Below, in pieces: positions 55,522-64,000 of a stretch of 64,000 bases of DNA (position 1 is its first letter; every line of letters begins with the position of its first letter). The translations under genes and the position numbers were made by a program. The notes under the pieces were generated by a model. It did no database searches, had not been told where the DNA came from, and saw nothing but the letters and a program-made list of their open reading frames with translations. Source of the stretch: Paramyrothecium sp. XJ0827 (lineage: Eukaryota; Ascomycota; Sordariomycetes; Hypocreales; Stachybotryaceae); NCBI GenBank assembly GCA_020881915.1, contig JAJFPB010000001.1:124001-188000 (forward strand), read 5' to 3'.

Positions 55522-57651
55522 AGTGAATATAGAACGATATATATTCTGCGATATCGGAACTGTTGAAGGACTGCGCCTCAGACATCATCATGCAGCAATG
55601 GCTTGAGCGTAATGGCCGAATGGAGTATTATCAAGTTTCGGAAGGGCTCCATTGCATATTTATTGCATTTTCAAAGATGGAAAGGGTGCCTACTAACAAG
55701 AACAAGGCCATCGGGGTCATTGCCTATCCTAGCGCTCCTCAAAAACGACATAAAATCCGGTTTGAGCGACGATCCGAACCCCAAAGAGAGGGGCACAGGT
55801 CAGCACAAAGCAATATTGTGATGCTACTTCTTGGTTCAAATGCTAAGCTTTCTGCATGATGCATGAGATTGTCTGCTAAATCCATGTCCGTGCTTAGGAG
55901 AGTATCGGCTTTTGAAATGCGAAGATGTTATCTGCTGGTTTCACCACAGCAAACAAAAGTTGTCGGACCGCCGTTCCAGGCTTGGAAGACGCGACTCTTT
56001 CGGAAGGGACGCACTTCTGAAGCACAACTGAAAGCTCCGCCGGATTCGTGCGCGGTCAAAAGTCCTGGAGGAAGCTGACATTGGTACCCAGCCATTCCAT
56101 AACGCGATGTTCGCAATCGTCTAAGACCATTCGATGGATTTATAGAACACTCCCTCAGCTCCGCAAGGCTGGGGAGAGCCACTATCCACTTGAGAAGTAC
56201 AGCTACGATTCGGAGGGAAAATTTATATGCAAGACTAATGCTGATTCTGCCAGTGGTGCATATCCTCTCCTGTATCATTGGTCCAGTGTTTTTTTTTAAG
56301 ACCAATGATTTGCTGTGGTCTCGGTCTCACTGCATGCAACACTCCGTGGTGGTGGTGGGGGGACGCATTGGCAACAAGGACGCGAATTGTTCGTGTTGGT
56401 TATGAAACAGGAATGAATGACTGAATGCAGGATTTACGCCAGCCACAAGTTCCCGTGTCGAGTTGCATTTGGCACTGATCGGCCTGATTCTTGCGGCGTC
56501 CTCGAACAACATGGAGGCTGTTGCAGGGATGCTGGCTTTGGTGCAATGTCCGAGCCGTGCCTTCCGCTCCTGGTATTGTGTGGGCGAGCTCTTGGCAATC
56601 TACAGGCCACACTCAGGGTCACAGTTTGTTGTCCTTACGTGGCGAATGTGAGTGCCCACAGCCCGCCCAATGCATCCCTGAGTCGTGTGAGGCATCAATC
56701 ATGATGGCCAGCAAACCCCAAAGTTTTCTCCTTTTTCGTGAACCACCCCTGGGTTGTGAAAGCCTGTGCCTTAGCTTGTTAACTCCAATGATTTGCTTGC
56801 CGAAAACTGTTGGCGACCTCTGAACCATGGCGACGTACTGCTTCAAGGTTCTATGCAAGAACTGTTCTTGGATCGTTCAAGACCTTCAGAAAGTGACATT
56901 AAGCGAAAATAAGGCGACTTGCCTCTCATTGGCAAGAATACGAACAATATCCCTGCGACTGCAAGGCCAGATGATGAACACGCTATAGGCCACGTGTAAC
57001 TCACACCGCTTTGAGGTATGTGCATGGGGAGGATCCGGCTCGAAACATGTGCGTCGCAAGTGATGCCGTTGTAAACTCCCATAGACCTGTATTTAGTATA
57101 TATCTGTGGGCAATCCCACCTGCCCTACAAAGAAAGGAACTTTAGCAATAATTCGTATTGCATGCAGGGTTCTCAGCCTCAGCGCACGGACGCAAATTGA
57201 ACGTGGACCGGGCTGGGCGTTCTGGGGAACTTTCTTTGACCTTATTCGCTTTATTTGTTCTGAATAGTTTTTGTTTTATCAAACGATAGGCAATTAGCGT
57301 ACTGCTAGAAGAATTACCGGAGAATTGGGTGAGCCCATACTTGTGACTGGACTGCCAAGTAATAATCGCGGCTCAATAGAGACATCATTTTAAGAAACTC
57401 CAACTAAATATGGATTCCCATGAAGCCAGTAAATGAACCTTGCAATGCTTATGTGAGCATAAAGAGATTATTATTGAGTAGCTATAGCCTATTGAATCAA
57501 AAAGCTTACGCGGCATGACGCGGTAAAGACGATGTTGGCGATGCCCCCTTTCCTCCCGAAAAGGGAGTAAGTTAGATATAAAGGTCCTTCCGCTTCTTCT
57601 ATACTTCTCGGTCGCCTCATCATCTATCTTGAAGTATTAGAATCTGTTAAA
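55522..57651. other. 2.1 kb without a recognisable gene
   Basis: Only short overlapping frames on both strands with no domain or signal peptide that I can support. The last 150 bp should hold the promoter of the metalloprotease gene. Confidence 0.45.
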
Positions 57652-58625
57652 ATGTTTCCCAGATCGACCTTAGTCCTTGGCCTCTGGGCTCTATTTTCCA
57701 CTGTTACCGCAAGTTTTCAATGCGGCACAGAAAGCCCGAGTATGGAATTGACTTCGGGTTCTAAGAACGGCCTGAAGTGGTTTAAACGAGGCCGAACGAA
57801 CAGAACACATGTTTCAATCAATACATATGTTCACGTTGTTGGTGGCGATTATACGGTAGAAGGAGGTTACTACGGTGTGAGTGCCTCTCTGACCAAGAAG
57901 GAGCCTACTTAATAATCTCTCATATCATAATAGGACGATATTGTTGAACGTGAAATAGCTGTGCTCAACAATGCCTTTGCTCCGCACAATATATCCTTCC
58001 AATTAATCGAGACTGACAGGGTCATCAATGAATCCTGGACCTGGCCCGGTAAGAAACCACGTTCGTGGAACGACACCGAGACACACATGAGAAGAGCACT
58101 TCAAAAGGGCGGTTACAGTGATCTCAATCTCTATTTTGTGCCTAACATGATCCCTGGCGGGCGATGTGAGCTACCTCTTGCCAACCCGACGGACTTCGAT
58201 ATTGTCCTAGATGGTTGTCTAGTTAGGCCACAGAACCAGATAGAGGATCCCAGCAACCCTCAATTTGATAATGTGATCGTTCACGAGGTCGGACATTGGC
58301 TCGGTCTTTATCACACATTCGAAGGTGGATGCGAAGGGCCAGGTGATTTCGTGGATGACACGCCTGCTGAAGAATGGCCTGTTGGATTTGAATGTCCGGA
58401 AGAAGGCCGCAACACTTGCCCTGAACTACCCGGTCTCGACCCCACCGATAATTACATGACATACAACAAATTGTGAGGAGTCCACAGACGTTTCAAGAAG
58501 GCTGCTGACTGAGGAATAGCGGTTGCCAACCTGCAAAATTCACGCCAGGGCAAGTAATCCGGATGCATAACCTGTGGCACGAGCTACGTGCTCCCTTCCT
58601 CCAGGGCTGCCCCTCTAAAACTTAA
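57652..58625 (+). CDS. Secreted M43 (pappalysin-family, MEP1-like) metalloprotease
   Basis: Three exons (57652-57876, 57934-58472, 58520-58625) give 289 residues, the usual size of fungal MEP1-type proteases. Signal peptide: TLVLGLWALFSTVTA. The zinc motif HEVGHWLGLYHTF (His192, Glu193, His196, His202) and the Met-turn YMTY define metzincins of the M43B group. Other marks are the N-terminal INTYVHVV strand, AFAPHNISFQLI, LNLYFVPNM, the Cys-rich FEGGCEGPGDFVDDTPAE loop and the C-terminal FTPGQVIRMHNLW. There is no long propeptide. It should be an extracellular protease of broad specificity, often linked to nutrition or virulence in fungi that attack animals or plants. All motifs are intact. 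Confidence 0.9.
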
Positions 58626-59166
58626 CACCGAGGAGACGATATGTGAAGTGAACTGGGTCTCAAGAAGCACGTTAAGATACAGGATTACTGTTTGAGGGTT
58701 AGCCAGCAATTCTTTTTTTTTCCTCCTTATCACATGATCATCACGGGTGGTATGCGAATAGTCTTCAGCTCCTTACCTCTTTTAGGGAATATATCTCGAT
58801 TTTATTGCAGAATACATGTTAGAACGACGACCAGTTGGTCAAATGCATGCAATGCCATCTATCTTATTCAATCCAACGCAAAAATATGGACCCACAGATC
58901 GCCGTCATGCTAGGCATCCCTGGTGATTGTGTCTCAAAACACCACCCTTACCTAGCCTGTGTTCCTTATGATGTGTAATTATTTGATTGTAGGAAAATCT
59001 TGAGCTTGATAAAAAGAAGATGTAAATCCCGTCCTGCTTTTCCAATAGGAAGTTTAAATCCCATCCTTACACATAAGTATCTGTGAAATAATTCCCAAGC
59101 TAGTCATGATAAGAACTGTAGGGTAACTAAAGCACTCTTCATTTCCTGCCCACCCAATCGCACTTG
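58626..59166. other. Intergenic, no gene seen
   Basis: Moderately AT-rich sequence 3' of the protease gene, with no frames of note. Confidence 0.4.
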
Positions 59167-59650
59167 TTACCATGTATTCCCTTTTTCCACGCCCCCCATT
59201 GTGCTCGCATCGTTTGCGACGTCCCGCTCGCTGAAGATCGCGGGTACTAACGAGGACGGCCAGGTACTACGGACGGAAGCCGGTGGCTCTCTCTTGGCCG
59301 TCTGAGTTAGAAGAGGGTTAAATAAGCGGGTACATAGGTTCGTGCCCGATACTATTAATGCCCACGTTGAGCTCATAGGTTTGCACGATAGTCGGCGGCG
59401 GCTGCTGCTCACTTCCCGTCATGACGCCCACAGTGTTAAAGAGTGCGTGATGCTTTGTCTCATGCAAGAGGAACCACCCAGACGAGTCATTATTAAGCGT
59501 GAGGTCAGTCAGGTCGAGGTGTAGGCAGATGAGCTCCCTTTTTCGCGAGGGCGCCGCCTATCTCATGCTGGCCATTGCGCTCGCGGCCTTATGCTCCGAG
59601 CGAGCTGCAACGTAGACCTTGGTATCCTTGGAGCCTAGGACGTAACAGTA
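59167..59650 (-). pseudogene. Short-chain dehydrogenase/reductase relic
   Basis: The minus strand reads KDTKVYVAARSEHKAASAMA (cofactor strand beta-2, Ala-Arg-Ser), LDLTDLTL (Asp of the LDL motif), KHHALFNTVGVMTGS (normally NNAGVM; here NTVGVM), YELNVGINSIGHEPM (normally N-x-x-G-H), then in another frame LFNPLLTQTAKREPPASVRS. Stops near 59565 and 59330 and a frameshift break it. The N-terminal TGxxxGxG motif and the catalytic YxxxK are not visible. Typical tailoring-enzyme type; only the central part remains. Confidence 0.65.
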
Positions 59651-59696
59651 TTAACAACGATCCTTTGTACTAGTAGCTAAATTATTCTACATTACC

Positions 59697-61085
59697 TTAC
59701 TCACGGCTTCCGTCAATAACACTTTCCACTAGATGGAACCAATACCCCCGTAACGTATTTGCCAATTCAACTCTTGTCTCAATGCTTCCTAAATCACCTT
59801 TCTTTGAACTTGTGGGTTTTTCTCTCCAACACATCTGTCCATTCATTTCCTGCCCTTGTTGTAATTTGGTCATTTCTGCGCCTTGCTTTCCCATCAATAG
59901 CTTCTGCGCGGCGTCAAACCATTGCCTGTTGTCACATGAGACAACTACGTTCGTTGCTGGTAGAACCATCATTCTCTCGAACAAGCTATCTAGTGCCAGG
60001 AAAAGGACTTCGGCTTCGGCTTCTGCTTGTAATGCAGATGATCCACCCGAACGACGCATTGTGCCCACGAGGCTTTGTTTCTGCGAGAAGGGAACGAAAA
60101 TGCGGATGAACTTTAAAGAGGTGAAAATAGAAGCCCCTTCCGTTGTCCCTCTTTTGGCGTGGCCTATGAAGCCTTGGTACAAGGGCAAAATCTGAGAACT
60201 CCATTCAAGCTCGAGTGAGGAAATCATAGAGAGGTTGGTCGATGGTAATGTGTCTTGAAGCCCGCGGAGGAGAACTGGAGAGGATATGGAAATGGTGTTG
60301 TATCCGTAAAGTATAACTACTCCCTCCAAGTAGCTTTGCAACCGAAGCTCGTCAGCATTGGTCCCTTATTCGAGAAAGCGGAAAAGTACTTACGCTCGTC
60401 GGCAAGTCAGTAACCAAGCCATAATTCCTATGCGGCACTTTTGGGGCCATTCACCTGGCCAACTCTCACATTTTACGTTCTCATCATGCAGACAAGGGTT
60501 CCTTAGATGTGGTCCAGACTGATGTCTTGGCCACGTGCGCTGTCTCCCAAGGGAGAGGGGGCTTCTGTCAGGACACGAGGCGTGGCACACACACCCAGCC
60601 CACAGCCACTTTCTGGCTTTAATTGTGTCCTCTGAGCCTGTGACGAAGAGTCCTGCATGTGCTGTATTCTTCACAGTCGGCTTTGCTCTGAGGCACACTG
60701 GGTCGCGAATATAATGCAGAGCCATGTGCAGGGTGCGCCCGCCAAAGGCATATAAGAGTACTGAACGACGGAGTTCTTGTGGCAATCGACCGAAAAAGAG
60801 ATCAGTGCGAGCCGCTTGCGTGTGCATCTTTTTCATCAACTTTGTAAGAACTGGGGCAGCGGCAGAGTTAGGTTCAATAATCTGTTTCTTCAACGACGCT
60901 TCTTGCTGCCTTGTTCGCCGCATTCTTCTGACTGGTTTGAGGACGCAACTATTGAACAGCTCCGCGATGGTGTAGAAAGGCAGCGCAATGAATATGAACA
61001 GCCAACAGGCACATAACAAGTAAGGCGGTAAAGGCGATTTGCAAACGCTCTCGCCTTCGCGGTACAAGGGAGAATTTGAAGGCAT
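59697..61085 (-). CDS. DUF7730-like fungal protein with N-terminal transmembrane helix
   Basis: Two exons (61085-60394, 60333-59697) give 442 residues from ATG 61085; the codon further upstream (61094) is GTG. A hydrophobic helix lies at about residues 22-45 (LCACWLFIFIALPFYTIAEL), followed by a basic stretch (KPVRRMRRTRQ). The core FFGRLPQELRRSVLLYAFGG with HMALHY, then GIMAWLLTCRRAYLEGVVIL YGYNT across the intron, is the pattern of the large fungal family DUF7730 (F-box-like start, LLxTCRxxYxE..xLY). The intron falls within this conserved motif and is spliced in frame. Function of the family is unknown. The C-terminal 200 residues are variable. Intact. Confidence 0.65.
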
Positions 61086-61094
61086 GTCGCTCAC

Positions 61095-61549
61095 AAGATT
61101 CAGAGTTTTACGAGTAGACCTTGGGTAAAGCAGACCTAGGCTGGGTTGAGGTTTTGATTGAGAGATCTGCCTAGTCTGCCTGGCTGGGTGGGGAAGCCTT
61201 TTTCCTAGGACTGCACACCAGAAGCTGCTATTTTTGGAAACCGCAGAGTCAAGGTTACTGTTCCTGCGCCAGAAGTCCTAGATGCAGTGGTCCCTTACTA
61301 GACGACTAGGACATACTCAATAATGCAACCTTAATCCTTAGGGCATGTAAACAAGAATGATAACCCCAAAGGATGTGGCTTCATTTGACCTGCTTTGTCC
61401 AGTGTCTAAGTCAAATAAGGGGGAAGATTACGTCGCTGCCACGATTTTGGAAGTTATGTATTGAGTTCTTTTTTCAATTTGGCCGGTGTTACACGCTTGG
61501 CTCACAAGACAAGAACTAATGTCTTCGAGATGTATATGGTAAGGATGCT
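61095..61549. other. Intergenic, no gene seen
   Basis: Upstream side of the DUF7730-like gene; no frames of note. Confidence 0.4.
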
Positions 61550-62880
61550 AATGAAGAGCTACAGCGGAGAGATATGCTCGCGCTGAGGCAATCCGTGCAT
61601 TGCTCATCAAGAAGATTTCTCTTCCCGTTGCCGAAGGCAGCCCTATTCGAGCCATAATCTGGGGAATGGCCTTCAATTTGGATGCAAAAAAGGTGTAATT
61701 GAGCACCCCAGCTGTGAAGGCCATGAAGCATGCATTGGTCGAGCCCACGAGCGTGCCGGTGGGCTCGACATATCGCTAAGGGCTACTTTGAGTGCCGCGC
61801 AACTGGCACCCCAGTTAGGTAACTAATACGTCACAGGGAGTGAACATTCCACTAATTATCTATTAGTCATATTATTGAAATGCCAGCCATCGGCAAGGTC
61901 CTCGTTGGTAGACGAAGCAGTTCCGACCCACTGCTCATTGGAACGAATAAGTCTAGCACGGCCCACGGTGAACCATCAAGTGGTATCGCCATTGCCATGA
62001 ACTCCTTGATAGTGATAGAGAGAGCTGTCATTCCGCGAAACCCTTGGCATCGAGACGCTGAGCCCTCATGTTGACATGAAAGATGGCTGGTTGAAGGTTA
62101 TTAGGCCTATCAACCAGTGGCCAGATCTGCCAATCACGCAAGGCAGTTTCAACTTTTTGGATGCGGTGGTTCTAATGTAAGTAAGGTTGAAGTGCGCCAC
62201 ATCTCTCATGAACATCCACTGATCTGTAAAAGCTATTGTCAAGTCTCTTCCAGGACACTGATTACGAGAATAAGCAAGCAAAGAGTCTTTTGCTCTTGAG
62301 CAATTAGCAGCCAGAAATGGTCTGGACAGCCAAGCTTTCAGTATGGAGCTCCGCCAACTACCGCCTAGTAAGCCCTACGAATGGCACCGTAAGTAACCAT
62401 GTCAATAGTCGCAGCGACGGCAATGGTCACGTTAAACTCAAAGGAAACGGATCTTAACCAACAACCAGTTCCTTCTTCCATCCTCGGGACATGAAGAGGA
62501 GACGCTGCATGCCACTTATGATGCATTGGCCAAATCATCTGGTAGCTGGAACTTGGTGGCTATGGCCTACATCTTTAGCGCACGATACAAATAACTTCAA
62601 CAATACAATTTTATCATCACGAATGTGGCAGAAGCTCGGCGCAGTCTGCTGCCAGAGAGGTTATCCGTTGTAAAGGCCCCAGCAGGTGCCCGTCCAACAT
62701 TGGGCTGCGTGCTCACCGGCCAAGGTACGCGAAGGCCTCGCATGGGTTCGGCCTTGATAGTTGACCTCCTAGCTTCCTTACCACAACCAGAAGATTGAAT
62801 GAGTATCTCGATGAACTTGATGAGGGTTACAGCCGGAACTGGCGAACAGAGCAGCTTCCCAAATAGAATCCGGGTTGGAA
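61550..62880 (+). pseudogene. Second polyketide synthase relic: ketosynthase to start of acyltransferase
   Basis: Plus-strand frames follow a reducing-PKS ketosynthase: ARAEAIRALLIKKISLPVAE, SPIRAIIWGMAFNLDAKKG, IEHPSCEGHEACIGRAHERA, GYFECRATGTPV (His-active-site block, His changed to Arg), an intron-like gap, IGKVLVGRRSSSDPLLIGT, HGEPSSGIAIAMNSLIVIER, TLGIETLSPHVDMKDGWLKV, IRPINQW, SFNFFGCGGSNV (normal SFGYGGTN-type motif), then an AT linker and GCVLTGQGTRRPRMGSALI (AT N-terminal GQG motif) and RLNEYLDELDEGYSRNW. Several frameshifts and stops (e.g. near 61708, 62074, 62590, 62860) break it. The rest of the synthase is absent. It differs clearly from the KS relic at 37.5 kb, so it comes from a different synthase. 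Placed next to a P450 gene. Confidence 0.8.
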
Positions 62881-63521
62881 TGTAGTTCCATACCTAGTTA
62901 TCGGACACAATCTGGCCGAATTGCTGCCGCATTTTCCGCCTTAATGGAAAACGACGACATTTTAACTAACTAGCTGCGAGGCAAAGACATTGCACAGAAT
63001 GAGGTGAAGGGCACGACGATGGCTATGGGCGATAATATGATCATATTTAACCTCTGGTCGACGAGTATGATAGCAAGATTTCTATTGCTTGCCACAGATT
63101 GCCTGGACGCCACACCTCGAGTGAAAATGCTGATGCAATGTTTTCTCTCTGGAGGCTATTCTTGATGAAGAGAAGATCTTCTGCTGTGGTCACAGACAAT
63201 CAACAATATGTGCTGCTTGGACCTCACGCGAGGTTCGGATCCAAGTAGGAACTATGAAAACGAACTTGAGGGAGTACTTGTTATAGAACTACTTCGACTT
63301 AAGAAACAGATTTTTACACAGCTTGAAAGAGATTATAGACTAGCTTTAGGACCAATACTAATAGTCAGAGATAGCAAAGGAAGTAAACAAGTCCAAACTA
63401 GTAGACGGCTCCCCTTAAATTAATAAATGTGACCCCAACAGCTTTTGGACATATCAACTCTTCTCTAGCTGGGGACACGCATGGATACGATGCCTTGCCA
63501 TGCCTTTAGCACCCTCAAGTC
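62881..63521. other. Intergenic between PKS relic and P450
   Basis: Rather AT-rich, short frames only. It may contain further unrecognisable PKS sequence. Confidence 0.4.
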
Positions 63522-64000
63522 TTACTTCCGAGGCAAGTCTACCCCAATCTGCGCAAGTATGAGTTCCAGGTCTGCGTTATACGTGTAGCACTCTTTTTCG
63601 ATGATTGCGCGCGACTCTTCATCTCGCGGCTTGAAGGAAGCCTTGAACGGGAGGGCCCTCATGACAAGACCATCCGTAGAGTTTATAGGGTCCACAATGG
63701 TAGGTTCGCCCTCTTCCTCCGAGAGCCCGGCCTTGACGTCAAAGGCCCACAGTATCCTTGCCATGGAAATCCACAGGGCATTGCGTGCAAAGTGTCGACC
63801 CGGGCAGAGACGCCGCCCAAACCCAAACCCTGCCACAGGAAGATTTTTCAGCTCGGACCCGGAATCCAGCCATCGGTCGGGAATGAAACTGTGCGGGTCT
63901 GGACCAAACACGGCCTCTTCGCGGGAGATCTCCCAGTGATTCGCTATGATGACGGAGCCCGCAGGAATGCAGTATCCGTCGTAGGTGCTCTCGGTCTTGG
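63522..64000 (-). CDS. Cytochrome P450, 3' part (continues beyond the window)
   Basis: The last 158 codons of a P450 on the minus strand, open to the window edge. Motifs: STYDGYCIPAGSVIIANHWE (beta-sheet region before the meander), DPHSFIPDRWL (PERF-like meander; the Arg is in DRW), and the haem loop FGFGRRLCPGRHFARN with the thiolate Cys in RLCPG. ALWISMARILWAFDVKAG (L helix) follows, then the C-terminus with stop at 63522. Membrane-bound, haem-dependent monooxygenase of fungal secondary-metabolism type, resembling CYPs that act on aromatic polyketides or indoles; no family number is assigned. This part is intact. The E-x-x-R motif and N-terminus lie outside the window. It may be the edge of another biosynthetic cluster together with the PKS relic. 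Confidence 0.88.
   Translation of the reverse strand, partial: KTESTYDGYCIPAGSVIIANHWEISREEAVFGPDPHSFIPDRWLDSGSELKNLPVAGFGFGRRLCPGRHFARNALWISMARILWAFDVKAGLSEEEGEPTIVDPINSTDGLVMRALPFKASFKPRDEESRAIIEKECYTYNADLELILAQIGVDLPRK

Overview
The window is nuclear DNA from a filamentous ascomycete (Pezizomycotina, probably a Sordariomycete; species not determinable by eye). Genes have many short introns (about 46-75 bp, GT..AG, CTNAC-type branch sites). Families present include Zn2Cys6 regulators, NCS1/Fur permeases, F-box and ankyrin proteins, fungal polyketide synthases and a saponin-hydrolase-like enzyme. The large AT-rich block carries the C-to-T/G-to-A signature of repeat-induced point mutation (RIP). 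Everything was read by eye from sequence and translations; no database search was run.

Left part (1-23,000): a decayed berberine-bridge-type FAD oxidase, an intact NCS1 nucleobase-type permease, an 8.0-kb RIP-mutated Ty3/gypsy retrotransposon with both LTRs (4325-12338), a dead isopenicillin-N-synthase-like oxygenase, and a compact intact cluster. The cluster has two paralogous TauD/XanA-type (xanthine dioxygenase-like) Fe(II)/2-oxoglutarate dioxygenases, a Zn2Cys6 activator and an alpha/beta hydrolase. A 10-bp palindrome, CTCGGCCGAG, occurs in both divergent promoters of this cluster and once more upstream of the permease. That suggests one regulon, now split by the retrotransposon, that imports and oxidises a purine-like (or other heterocyclic) compound.

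Middle (23,300-33,200): a very large secreted protein fusing two SGNH/GDSL esterase domains to a VCBS/FG-GAP propeller, with two micro-exons encoding single calcium loops; a secreted protein with deaminase-like Cys motifs; an F-box gene; and an ankyrin pseudogene.

Right-middle (34,700-42,500): the remains of a polyketide gene cluster. There is a Zn2Cys6-type regulator relic, a salicylate-hydroxylase-like FAD monooxygenase relic running in frame into a reducing-PKS ketosynthase relic, a non-reducing-PKS relic (PT-ACP-end of TE) and an MFS transporter relic. This gene complement resembles HR-PKS + NR-PKS pathways such as azaphilones or sorbicillinoids.

Right part (43,000-64,000): intact genes for a GH5 glucanase, a saponin-hydrolase-like protein, an F-box protein, a small Cys-rich secreted protein, an M43 metalloprotease and a DUF7730-like protein, mixed with more relics (unknown Ala-rich protein, membrane protein, sugar transporter tail, ankyrin, SDR, a second HR-PKS KS-AT). 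The window ends in the 3' part of a cytochrome P450. The alternation of intact accessory genes and decayed biosynthetic genes suggests a fast-evolving, possibly subtelomeric region.
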